This document shows positions 50,378-58,934 of a DNA stretch of 64,000 nt, piece by piece. A model generated the notes under the pieces. The model ran no database searches, was not told where the DNA came from, and saw nothing but the letters and a program-made list of their open reading frames with translations. Position 1 is the first letter of the stretch; each line of letters starts with the position of its first letter. The translations under genes and the position numbers were made by a program. Source of the DNA: Streptomyces monashensis (GTDB lineage: Bacteria > Actinomycetota > Actinomycetes > Streptomycetales > Streptomycetaceae); NCBI RefSeq assembly GCF_001866665.1, contig NZ_MLYO01000082.1:30975-94974 (forward strand), given 5' to 3'.

Positions 50378-51205
50378 TCACTTGACGGAGCCGCCGGTGA
50401 TGCCGGCGGCGATGTACTTCTGGGCCAGGACGAGCAGCAGGGCGGCCGGCACGGCGGACAGGACGGACGCGGCCATCACCGAGCCCCAGTCGCCGACATG
50501 CGCGCCGATGTACTGGTAGATACCCAGAGTGACCGGCTTGACGTGGTCGGTGGTGTTCAGCGTGAGCGCGAACATGAAGTCGCTCCACGCGAACAGGAAG
50601 GCGAACAGGCCGGAGGTGATCAGCGAGTTGCGGCTCATCGGCAGTACGACCTGGACGAACGTCCGCACGAGCCCGGCGCCGTCCAGTTGCGCCGCCTCGA
50701 TCACCTCGCCCGGGATCGAGACCATGAAGGACCGCATCAGCACGATGCAGAACGGGATGCCGAGGGAGGCGTCCGCCAGCATCAGCCCGAAGTAGGAGTT
50801 GACCAGGCCGAGATCGACGTACGAGTTGTAGAGCGCGTTGGCGATGACGATGCCCGGAACCATCTGGGTGATCAGGGTGCCGAACACGATCGTCCGTGAG
50901 CCGCGCAGCCCGAAGCGGGCCAGCCCGTACGCCGCCGGGGCGGAGATCGCCAGGCAGATGGCGACCGCGCCGAGGGCGACCGCCAGCGAGGTCAGCAGAT
51001 GGCCGCCCTGGTCGCCGAGGGCCTTGGTGAAGCCGGACAGGTCCAGGCTGCCCGGCACCGGATCGACCTGGAGCAGGCCCGAGCCGGGCTGGAGCGCGGT
51101 GTCGAGCATCCAGTACAGCGGGAAGAGCATCACGCAGAGGATGAGCACGCCGGCGAGGGTGGAGCCCCAGCGGCGCCGGGGAGTCGTGGGTGCGGGAGAG
51201 GTCAT
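50378..51205 (-). CDS. Sugar ABC transporter permease, second subunit
   Basis: This 275-residue protein has six helices, a conserved loop IEAAQLDGAGLVRTFVQVVL and the C-terminal AQKYIAAGITGGSVK, very like the permease at 30.0-30.9 kb. ATG at 51205 is used; a GTG at 51214 overlaps the upstream stop (GTGA) with GAGGGG close by and is an alternative coupled start. It is followed after 30 bp by the GH1 gene. Confidence 0.92.
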   Translation of the reverse strand: MTSPAPTTPRRRWGSTLAGVLILCVMLFPLYWMLDTALQPGSGLLQVDPVPGSLDLSGFTKALGDQGGHLLTSLAVALGAVAICLAISAPAAYGLARFGLRGSRTIVFGTLITQMVPGIVIANALYNSYVDLGLVNSYFGLMLADASLGIPFCIVLMRSFMVSIPGEVIEAAQLDGAGLVRTFVQVVLPMSRNSLITSGLFAFLFAWSDFMFALTLNTTDHVKPVTLGIYQYIGAHVGDWGSVMAASVLSAVPAALLLVLAQKYIAAGITGGSVK

Positions 51206-51210
51206 GGACG

Positions 51211-52164
51211 TCACTTCCCCTCGCTGCGGTTGGCCCGCAGGTAGAACACGGCGAACACGGCGGAGACGAGGATGAGTACGTCGCCGACGACCGCGCCGGC
51301 GCCGAAGTCCAGTTGCACGAACGAGTTCTGGTAGGTGAGCGTGCCCAGGGTCTGGGTGGCGTCGGCCGGGCCGCCGTCGGTGAGGGCGAGGATCAGGTCG
51401 AGGATCTTGACGGTCGACATGAAGCCGAGCACCAGGACGACCGTGATCACCGGCTTGAGCACCGGCAGGGTGACGGAGCGGAAGGTCCGCCAGGCGGAGG
51501 CGCCGTCGAGGGAGGCCGCCTCGTACAGCTCCCCGGGGATCTCCTGCAGACCGCCGTAGAGGATGACCATGTTGAAGGGGATGCCGATCCAGATGTTGAC
51601 CAGGATCGTGGACAGCAGGGCCATGCCGGGGCTGGTCAGCCAGGGCGTGTGACCGCGCAGGCCGAGTGCGCCGAGGAAGGAGTTCAGCACGCCCGTGTCC
51701 TGGTCGAGGATGCGCCGCCAGACGATGCCGGACACCACCATGGGCACCAGCCAGGGCAGCAGGATCAGCGAGCGCATGAGCCCGTTGAGGGGGAATCTGC
51801 GGCTGAAGAACACCGCGAGCGCGAGGCCGATCCCGAACTGCCCCAGCAGTGAGCCGACGGTGAACACGAGGGTGTGCCAGAGGGCCTTGCCGAAGAGGGC
51901 GTCCTGGAAGACCTTCGACCAGTTGTCGAGGCCGTTGAAGGGGGCCGCGCCGGTGAAGAAGGTCCTCGGCGTGTAGTGCTGGAAGCTCATCACGACGTTG
52001 CGGACGAGCGGGTAGCCGAAGAAGAGCAGCATGAAGACGACGGCGGGGGCGACGAATCCCCACTGCGCGAGGCGCCGCCGCAGCCGGGCCGGCCGCGAGT
52101 CGGGGGTGCCGGCCCGCTGCCGCGTCCTGGAGGGCGCCGGGACGGTGACGGTGGACGTGGTCAT
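51211..52164 (-). CDS. Sugar ABC transporter permease, first subunit
   Basis: This 317-residue protein has a basic cytoplasmic start, six membrane helices and a permease loop at YEAASLDGASAWRTFRSVTL. It begins 9 bp after the binding-protein stop and forms the channel with the next permease. No ATPase is encoded nearby. Confidence 0.93.
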   Translation of the reverse strand: MTTSTVTVPAPSRTRQRAGTPDSRPARLRRRLAQWGFVAPAVVFMLLFFGYPLVRNVVMSFQHYTPRTFFTGAAPFNGLDNWSKVFQDALFGKALWHTLVFTVGSLLGQFGIGLALAVFFSRRFPLNGLMRSLILLPWLVPMVVSGIVWRRILDQDTGVLNSFLGALGLRGHTPWLTSPGMALLSTILVNIWIGIPFNMVILYGGLQEIPGELYEAASLDGASAWRTFRSVTLPVLKPVITVVLVLGFMSTVKILDLILALTDGGPADATQTLGTLTYQNSFVQLDFGAGAVVGDVLILVSAVFAVFYLRANRSEGK

Positions 52165-52173
52165 GTGCTTGCC

Positions 52174-53430
52174 TCACTTCCCGCTCGTGGCCCGCTGCTG
52201 GGCGCGCGTCAGGGCGGCCTTGCTCGACTCGCCGGTCAGAGCCGACTGGAAGGCGCTCTGCAGGGCGAGCGAGACGCCCGACCAGCCGGCACCGAGTTCG
52301 GCCGTACGGGAGCGGGCCGCGGCCACCTGGCCGGCCAGGGCGTCCAGCTCCGGCACCCGTTTGCGCCACAGCGCCGCGACCTCCGCGTCGGCCGGGACCA
52401 TCCAGCTGTTGAGCGCGTAGGTCAGTTGCTCCCGCTCGCCGGACAGACAGGCGACGATCCGCCCGGCCGTCTTCTCCCGCGCCGCGTCCCCGGTGTTCGG
52501 GACCGTGAGCACGGCACCGCCCAGGGGGCTCACGGAACCGGACCCGGCCCTGGGCACCGGGATCCGTGCGACACCCCAGTGCAGCGACTTCTTGGTGTTC
52601 AGCGTCTCGACCTGCCACGGGCCGTTGATCATCATCGCGGCGTTGCCGGCCATGAACTGGTCGTTGACGTCCGCCTGCGTCCAGTTGACCGTCGACCTCG
52701 ACAGCGAGCCGTCCTTCAGCAGGGCCTTCCAGAAGTCGAGTGCCTCGACGACCCGGGGTCCGTCGAGTCGCCTCTCGTCGCCGCCGTTGGACCACATGAA
52801 CGGCAGGAACTGGAAGACGCCGTCCTCGGCACCGCCCGCGCTGAGCGCCAGGCCGTACCGCCTGCCCTGGGTCAGCTTCCGGGCGGTGTCGCGCAGTTCG
52901 GCCCAGGTGCCCGGGACGTTCAGGCCCGCCTGCGCGAGCATGTCCTTGTTGTAGAACAGTGCGAGGGTGTTCACCGAGCGGGCCGCTCCGTAGTAAATCC
53001 CCTTGTAGGAGCCGAAGTTGATGATTCCCTGGGGGATGTCTCCGGTGCTCAGACCCAGTCGCCTGAGGTCGATGAGCCCGCCGGCGTCGGCGAACGTCGG
53101 CATCTCGGAGGCGTCGAACTGCACGATGTCGGGCAGCGACTTCGAGGACGCCATCCGCAGCGCCTTCGTCATCACCTGCGCGGCCGGGACGCTCTGCTGC
53201 TCGATGGTGACGCCGAGCCGCTCACCGCAGCGCGCCATCGCCTGGGCGTCCCAGCGGTGGTAGGTCTCGTCGGTCGAGGAGTTCATCACGGTGTACACGG
53301 CGCTGTCGCGCTGCCGGCCGCATCCGGTCAGGGTCGCCCCGGCGACCAGGACGGTGAGGGCGGCGGCGAGCGGTGCCACGGCCCTGCGAGAGCGTCCGCG
53401 GCGCGCGGCAGTCGGAGTGGGTGCTGTCAC
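52174..53430 (-). CDS. Sugar-binding lipoprotein of an ABC transporter
   Basis: This 418-residue solute-binding protein has a lipobox (GATLTGC) and family signs SLPDIVQFDASEMPTFADAG, ARSVNTLALFYNKDMLAQAG and MINGPWQVETLNTKKSLHWG. The start is GTG at 53430 with only a moderate ribosome site (AAGGG). It faces the GH31 gene across about 610 bp containing a LacI-type palindrome. With GH1 downstream and GH31 opposite, the cargo may be xyloglucan or another glucose/xylose oligosaccharide; this is an inference from neighbours. Confidence 0.92.
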   Translation of the reverse strand: MTAPTPTAARRGRSRRAVAPLAAALTVLVAGATLTGCGRQRDSAVYTVMNSSTDETYHRWDAQAMARCGERLGVTIEQQSVPAAQVMTKALRMASSKSLPDIVQFDASEMPTFADAGGLIDLRRLGLSTGDIPQGIINFGSYKGIYYGAARSVNTLALFYNKDMLAQAGLNVPGTWAELRDTARKLTQGRRYGLALSAGGAEDGVFQFLPFMWSNGGDERRLDGPRVVEALDFWKALLKDGSLSRSTVNWTQADVNDQFMAGNAAMMINGPWQVETLNTKKSLHWGVARIPVPRAGSGSVSPLGGAVLTVPNTGDAAREKTAGRIVACLSGEREQLTYALNSWMVPADAEVAALWRKRVPELDALAGQVAAARSRTAELGAGWSGVSLALQSAFQSALTGESSKAALTRAQQRATSGK

Positions 53431-54041
53431 TGTGGGTGCCCTTGCGTAGGAGACGGGGGCGGCGGCTCAGCCGGCGCCGAGTGGGTGGTCCACGGCGAGC
53501 TGGTCGAGGTGTCCGGAGGCCGTGCCGCGGGCGGCGGCCGACTCCATGTCGAAGTCCCCCATGTCCTCCACGGCCGTACGGTCCGCCGGCACGGCCCGCA
53601 GACGGTTGGCGGCGGTCGGCTCGGCCGGGCGCCGCACCGTCTCCACCGACGCAGGGGCACGACGGGGGGCATCAGCGAACAGGTCCCGTCCCTGGTCCGG
53701 CCGTCCGCCCACAAACCGGACCGGAGCCTGTCTCGAAAAGTGGTTGAAGCGCTTCGACACGGTGGGTGACCCGCCTGTCAGCTCACCCGGCACCTTTGCC
53801 GGGGGATTCGTCAGTCGAGATGACTAATACGTCAATCTCGGATGGTGCGCTAGCCCCCGAGGCGTGCCAGTTGACCACGATTCGACGCCCCATCACGCAT
53901 CCATTTCTGATAAGTCGCAGGTCAGCGCCTATCTACGCGCCATGAACAGCCGATCGGCGAGGTGCGGTCCGTGTGCGATCGACTCGCCGGGTGACGGTCT
54001 CCGCAGTCCCCGCCGACCGACCCCGCTCCCCGAGGAACACC
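53431..54041. other. Divergent control region between the transporter and GH31 genes
   Basis: Frames here are short. One reverse frame (53467-53793) ends DFDMESAAARGTASGHLDQL but spans the operator and has no family match. The region is best read as promoter DNA. GAAGCGCTTC at 53746-53755 is its clear signal. Confidence 0.5.
53746..53755. promoter_or_regulatory. LacI-family operator (GAAGCGCTTC)
   Basis: This perfect 10-bp palindrome in the context GTTGAAGCGCTTCGAC has the form of LacI-type operators of sugar operons. The same 10-mer recurs at 54128-54137 inside the first codons of the GH31 gene (SKRF), which could be chance or a second site. No LacI gene is adjacent. Confidence 0.6.
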
Positions 54042-55677
54042 GTGAAGTTCACCAACGGGTTCTGGCTCATCCGCGACGGCGTCCAGGTGTCCTACGCCAC
54101 CGAGGTACGCGACGTACGTATCGAATCGAAGCGCTTCACCACCTATGCCGCCGTACAGCATGTGAAGCGCAGAGGCAACACGCTCAACGCGCCGCTCCTC
54201 ACCGTCACCTGCTTCTCGCCCGCCGAGGGAGTCATCGGGGTCCGCGTCACACATCACGGGGGCGCCCGGCACCCGGGTCCGAACTTCGCCCTCGCGGCCG
54301 AGCCCAGCGGCGCCGGCGAGGTACGCCAGGACGGCCCCGTCACCCGGCCAGATCGTGGACACCTGGCAGGCCGACGGCGGCACCAGCAGCGAACAGGCCT
54401 ACCAGAGCATCCCGTTCTACCTCTCCAGGCGCGGCTACGGGGTGTTCGTCAACCACCCGGGCCGGGTCTCCTTCGAGGTCGGCTCCGAATCGGTCGGGCA
54501 GGTGCAGTTCAGCGTCGAGGACCAGACGCTGGAGTACTACGTCGTGGCGGGCCCTACCCCGAAGGACGTCCTCGCCCGTTACGCCGCCCTCACCGGCCGG
54601 CCCGCCCTGCCGCCCGCCTGGTCCTTCGGGCTGTGGACTGCTTCAAGACCGACTTCGGCGAGCGCGTCCCGACCGACGTCGTCTGGCACGACGATTCCGA
54701 CCCGGAGCGAATGCACAACTACTACACGCATCTGTACAACCAGACCATGTTCGAGCTGCTGGAAGAGGAGCGCGGACCGGGCGAGGCCGTCTTCTTCGCC
54801 CGCTCCGCGACCGCCGACGGCCAGCAGTATCCCGTGCACTGGGGCGGCGACTGCTGGTCGTCGTTCGAGGCCATGGCCGAGTCGCTCCGGGGCGGTCTGT
54901 CCCTGTCCCTGAGCGGCTTCGGCTTCTGGAGGCATGGCATCGGAGGCTTCGAGGGAACGCCCGAGCCCCGGTCTTCAAGCGCTGGCTGGCCTTCGGCCTG
55001 CTGTCCTCCCACAGCCGTCTGCACGGTTCGTCGTCGTACCGGGTGCCGTGGGAGTTCGGTGACGAAGCGGTCGCCGTGGCCCGGCAGTTCACGCTGCTCA
55101 AGCACCGTCTCATGCCGTATCTCTACGGCGTCGCCGTCGAGGCCCACCGGACCGGTGTCCCGGTCATGCGGCCCATGGTCCTGGAGTTCCCGTACGACCC
55201 GGCGTGCCGCACGCTCGACCGCCAGTACATGCTCGGCGCCGACCTCCTGGTCGCCCCGGTGTTCAGCGAGGACGGCACGGTGGAGGTCTACCTCCCCGAG
55301 GGCACGTGGACCCACCTCCTCACCGGCGAGCGGGTCACCGGCCCGGGGTGGCGCACCGAACGGCACGGCTACGGCAGCCTTCCGCTCTACGTCCGCGAGG
55401 GCGCCGTCCTCCCGCTCGCCTCGGGCGACACCCGGCCCGACGGCGACTGGCTGGACCACCCGACCCTGCTCGTCCACCCGCCGGCCACGGCCGGCCGCAC
55501 CACCCCCATCACCATGCCCGGCCCGACGGGCGCACCGGCCGCCGTGTTTTCCACGTCCGGTGCGAAGACGGTGCCCTACGCGTCACCGCGGACGGCACCG
55601 ACCGGCCCTTCACCGTGCGTGTCACCGGCGGCGCGAGCGCCGAGGGCGCGGGCGAGGTGGCGGTCCCCCTGGGGTGA
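54042..55677 (+). pseudogene. GH31 alpha-xylosidase (YicI-like) with two internal deletions and frameshifts
   Basis: GAGGAACACC precedes GTG at 54042, opening KFTNGFWLIRDGVQVSYATE, typical of YicI-type alpha-xylosidases. At about 54340 the protein jumps to QIVDTWQADGGTSSEQAYQS, omitting some 75 family residues. At 54634 PPAWSFGLW joins DCFKTDFGERVP, omitting about 130 residues but keeping the nucleophile motif KTDFGE. Frames change at both joins, again near 54960 (VFKRWLAFGLLSSHSRLHGS) and near 55550 before the stop at 55677. It cannot yield an active barrel. The intact gene would have removed xylose from imported xyloglucan oligosaccharides, fitting the adjacent transporter and GH1. Confidence 0.88.
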
Positions 55678-56067
55678 CGGAAGGGTCCGCCACCGGGCGC
55701 CGCGCCGCGGGCGGCCGTCACACGGCGCATCGGTGCGCCATGCTGCGCGAGCCACCGCCGGCACCGCCTGCGCGCGCGGCCGGCCAGGAGACGTGGGCCT
55801 CCGCGCACGCCCGGCACGCCGCGCAGCCCGCCCCGGACCGCCCCGACGGGGCGATCATCGCCACCAGCGCTTTCGAGCGCTGGGTGGGCGAGCCGGTCCG
55901 TGTCCGGGACCTCACGCCCTGACCCGGCACGGATCAACTGGATCGAGTCAGGTAGCCGGGTGTTGTGCACCCCCATAGGGAGGAAGAGCGAGTGCGTCTC
56001 CGTCGGCGGCTGGAAGGCTTGTTACTGATCTGTGCGGCAGTAGCCGCCCCGGCTCAGGAGGTTTGAC
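55678..56067. other. Gap with a possible C-terminal gene fragment
   Basis: A forward frame ending at 55922 reads ETWASAHARHAAQPAPDRPD, then GAIIATSAFERWVGEPVRVR and DLTP stop. It has coding character but no recognisable family and no start. The remaining bases before 56068 hold only the ribosome site of the next small gene. Confidence 0.3.
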
Positions 56068-56250
56068 ATGAACGCCATCCGCCGTGCCATCGCCGCCATT
56101 GCGTCAGCAGCGTTCCTCGCCCTGGGATGCGTCACGTCGGCGACGCCTGCCCAGGCGCAAGTCCTTGGCACCAGCGCGCCGTCCGACGGGCCCCTGGACG
56201 ACGTCGAAAGCGATGTCACCAGCCTCATCGGCGCCCCGCTCAGCCTCTGA
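56068..56250 (+). CDS. Small secreted peptide, unknown function
   Basis: A 60-residue product with a clear signal peptide (MNAIRRAIAAIASAAFLALG, cleavage after TPAQA) would leave about 29 acidic residues (QVLGTSAPSDGPLDDVESDV then TSLIGAPLSL). The ribosome site CAGGAGG is excellent, 6 nt before the ATG. No cysteine remains in the mature part. Neighbours are pseudogenes, so context gives no clue. It could be a genuine exported peptide, but a decayed longer gene cannot be excluded. Confidence 0.55.
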   Translation: MNAIRRAIAAIASAAFLALGCVTSATPAQAQVLGTSAPSDGPLDDVESDVTSLIGAPLSL

Positions 56251-56539
56251 GAACCTGAGATCGCGAGGGCGCCGGCCAGTGGTCGGCTGTGAAGTTCTTC
56301 TGCCCCTTGAACGCTGTGAACTTCCGGGCCTGTGGGGCAAGTTCAGAGCGCGCGCTCCAATAGCGGGCCGGCGGACCGAGCTGACGGACACTGTCGGTAC
56401 CGACAAATCTTCACATGGACATCCAATGCCTACTCCCAGGCAGACACCGCCTCCGCAGGCTCGTCCACAACACCTCCCCACTGCCCTGGTCCTGCACTGC
56501 GAGGGTGGAGCACGCTGCGGAGCCCCGTGACCCGCATGG

Positions 56540-57190
56540 ATGACGACGCTCTCTAGACAGAGCCTGGCAGAGCAGATGACCTATTACCGGGACGGCGCGG
56601 CCCAATACGACCGACCCTACGCAGAGGCAGAGCAGGAAGCCCTGCAGAAGTTACTGGCCGTCGTCGATCACCTCCCGGTTGCCGGGGATGTGCTGCAGCT
56701 GGCGTGCGGAACCGGTCGGTGGACCCCGAGGCTCGCCGCGCGGGCGCAGGCAGTGACGGCTGTCGACGCGGCAGCCGAAGCGCTGGCCCTCGCTCGTGCG
56801 CGCACCGAGTCCCCCACGGTCCAATTCGTCCAGGCCGACCTGTTCGAGTGGCAGCCGCCACGACGCCGTGCTCTTCGCCTTCTGGCTCGCCCATGTCCCG
56901 CCGGCACGGCTGCCCCACTTCTGGACTACCGTCGCCGCCCGCTCGCACCGGGCGGTAACGCGATTCTCATCGACGACGGCCCTGCCGCAGCGGCGTACGA
57001 GGAAGTCCTCGCGAACCAGCCGGCCCCGGTGGCACTGCGCCGACTCGAAGGCGGCAGGCAGTACGGCATCGTGAAGGTATTCCACGATGCCCAGACCCTC
57101 ACCGAGGACCTCACAACGCCGGGGTGGTCGGTTCCACCTGGCCTGTGCTCTGATCGTCGCGGTCGGGCGGCGGGAGGCGCCGTCATCTCA
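56540..57190 (+). pseudogene. SAM-dependent methyltransferase, several frameshifts
   Basis: The frame from 56540 gives QMTYYRDGAAQYDRPYAEAE, then GDVLQLACGTGRWTPRLAAR (motif I), AVTAVDAAAEALALARAR and VQFVQADLFEWQPP. It then shifts by one base to DAVLFAFWLAHVPPARLPHF, returns near 56940 to GGNAILIDDGPAAAAYEEVL and VFHDAQTLTEDL, and shifts again near 57120 (HLACALIVAVGRRE). This is the class I methyltransferase order. Three indels make a full-length product impossible. Confidence 0.75.
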
Positions 57191-57396
57191 CCACGAAGTA
57201 GGCCGACGCCTCCGGACGATCGTCGGTATCGGTGCGTCGACCGTTTTGCGGAGCACCGTCTGGCTGGTCCATCACAGGCCGACGGGGCCGACAGAGCGGC
57301 CGGAGGCACGGCGATCGGCCGCCGCGCGGTGAGGGTCCGCCCGAGGTTGGCCACCAGAGCTACGCCGGCCAGGGCATCCCTGGCGATTTCTTCTTC

Positions 57397-57756
57397 TCAG
57401 ACGTTGACCCGGAAGTCGGCGGCGATCCCGCGCAGGCCCGAGGCGTAGCCCTGGCCGACCGCGCGGAACTTCCATTCACCGCCGTACCGGTACAGCTCGC
57501 CGAAGACCATCGCGGTTTCGGTGGAGGCGTCCTCGGACAGGTGGTAGCGAGCGATCTCCTGGCCGCCGGCCTGGTTGACCACCCGGATGTAGGCGTTGCC
57601 CACCTGGCCGAATTGATCCCGCGCGCGTCCGCCTCGTGGATGGAGACCGGGAAGACGATCTTGTCCACATCAGCGGGTACGACGGCGAGGTTGACCTTGA
57701 TGACCTCGTCGTCTTGCTCAGTGACACGTTGCCGCCCTTGGCGAGGGAAATACCCA
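57397..57756 (-). pseudogene. terD: TerD-family protein with internal deletion
   Basis: A GTG at 57756 opens GISLAKGGNVSLSK, the TerD start. It then joins, in another frame, DDEVIKVNLAVVPADVDKIV and FPVSIHEADARG, and after one more frame change AYIRVVNQAGGQEIARYHLS, EDASTETAMVFGELYRYGGE and GYASGLRGIAADFRVNV stop. About 70 residues of the N-terminal calcium-binding fold (the family's DFDLDAS part) are missing: 360 bp remain of a normal 575 or so. TerD proteins are calcium-binding stress or tellurite-resistance factors; this copy is broken. Confidence 0.8.
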
Positions 57757-57910
57757 CGACTCGTCTTCTCGGTTCTGAACTGCCCTTACGGACACCGGGT
57801 CCAACGAAGACCGCCCCGCGACAGTTCGGATGCTTGCGCAACAGCTAAAGTGTTTTTCGGGCGCAGGTATCACGCCGAGCGGCTGGCCGAGGCGAAGGCG
57901 AGGGCAAAGA

Positions 57911-58342
57911 GTGTTCCCCAACATCAGCCTTGTAGATCTCCTGACGCTGACGATCCTCGCGGTCCTGCTCTTCGGCCCGGACAAGCTTCCCGAGATCGTC
58001 CAGAGCGTGGTCGGGTTCCTGCGCAAGGTGCGGGAGTTCTCCGAGAGCGCCAAGCAGGAGGTCCGAGACGAACTGGGGCCGGAGTTCAAGGACTTCGAGT
58101 TCGAGCACCTGCACCCCAGGACGCTCATCCGCAAGCACGTCCTCGACGGCGACGACCTCGGGGTCGACGAGATCCGTCGCGCACTGGACCCGAGGGCGGA
58201 GCTGTCGGAAGTCACCGACGCGGTGCGCGGTGCGGCGAATGACAGCCGGGACACGCCGCCGACCGAGAGCCGTACGCCCTCGCCGGAGAAGACAGCGGCC
58301 GCGCCGGGGACGCACACCACGTTCGACCCCGACGCCACCTGA
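57911..58342 (+). CDS. tatB: Twin-arginine translocase subunit TatB
   Basis: This 143-residue protein has the TatB start: a short N-terminal membrane helix (LVDLLTLTILAVLLFGPDKL), then the P-hinge and amphipathic helix (EIVQSVVGFLRKVREFSESA). A charged tail includes ELGPEFKDFEFEHLHPRTLI, which matches actinobacterial TatB. The start is GTG at 57911 with GAGGG about 6 nt away. It works with TatC in binding twin-arginine leaders, such as that of the GH29 fucosidase here. A tatA gene follows in convergent orientation, but no tatC is present, so this may be an extra copy. Confidence 0.88.
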   Translation: MFPNISLVDLLTLTILAVLLFGPDKLPEIVQSVVGFLRKVREFSESAKQEVRDELGPEFKDFEFEHLHPRTLIRKHVLDGDDLGVDEIRRALDPRAELSEVTDAVRGAANDSRDTPPTESRTPSPEKTAAAPGTHTTFDPDAT

Positions 58343-58393
58343 GCGGCGACTGTCCAGCGACCCGCCGCCCAGCAGCACGCGTGTCGGACCGTG

Positions 58394-58426
58394 CCCGTCC
58401 ACCCTGGCGGCTTCGGGGTGGACGGG
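58394..58426. terminator. Bidirectional terminator hairpin between tatB and tatA
   Basis: CCCGTCCACCC (58394-58404) pairs perfectly with GGGTGGACGGG (58416-58426) around an 11-nt loop, exactly between the two convergent genes. Confidence 0.75.
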
Positions 58427-58433
58427 CGAGTCG

Positions 58434-58769
58434 CTACGGGGTGCCGCCTCCGACACGGCCGGCGCCTGACGAGTCGGCTGCGGGAGAATCAGTGCGCCCT
58501 GCGCCCTCGGCGGGCGGACGCGTCGTAGTGCAGTCGTCGGGAACGGCTCGGAGGAGACGACCGGCGGGCTCCGCCGAGGCGCAGGCTGCACCCTCGACCG
58601 ATGCCGTGGCGGACCGTGCCGCGTTCTCGCCCTCGTTCTTGCCCTTGAGAATGCGCAGAGATCTGCCCAGCGCTCGCGCCGTGCCGGACAGTTCCTTGGC
58701 ACCGAACAGCAGGATGATGACGATCGCCACGATCAGCAGTTGCCAGGGTTCCAGACCGTTTCGGGGCAC
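58434..58769 (-). CDS. tatA: Twin-arginine translocase subunit TatA
   Basis: This 111-residue protein starts PRNGLEPWQLLIVAIVIILL, the single TatA helix, then FGAKELSGTARALGRSLRIL, the hinge and amphipathic helix, and an Ala/Gly/Pro-rich acidic tail. TatA usually has FGAKKLPDTAR; here ELSG replaces KLPD at the hinge, a mild departure. GTG at 58769 is chosen because it places the helix as in other TatA proteins; longer starts up to 58820 add residues without homology. It is convergent with tatB and has no tatC partner in the window. Confidence 0.85.
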   Translation of the reverse strand: MPRNGLEPWQLLIVAIVIILLFGAKELSGTARALGRSLRILKGKNEGENAARSATASVEGAACASAEPAGRLLRAVPDDCTTTRPPAEGAGRTDSPAADSSGAGRVGGGTP

Positions 58770-58934
58770 CCTGCCCACCCCATCTCTTCGCAGAACAGCG
58801 TCTCCTTCGGGCGGCGGCACAGAACAGGCAGGGCGGCGCCCTCTCTGTCATAATTGCCACATTGCGCAACTGTACAACCATTGGGCAGAGCCAGTCGTCC
58901 CCTTTGTATGACGCGGACGGACGGGGGCTCCCGG

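Noticed and set aside
53467..53793. Possible 108-residue reverse gene in the GH31 control region
   Set aside because: It spans the GAAGCGCTTC operator, has no ribosome site or recognised motif, and overlaps the promoter region of the binding-protein gene.
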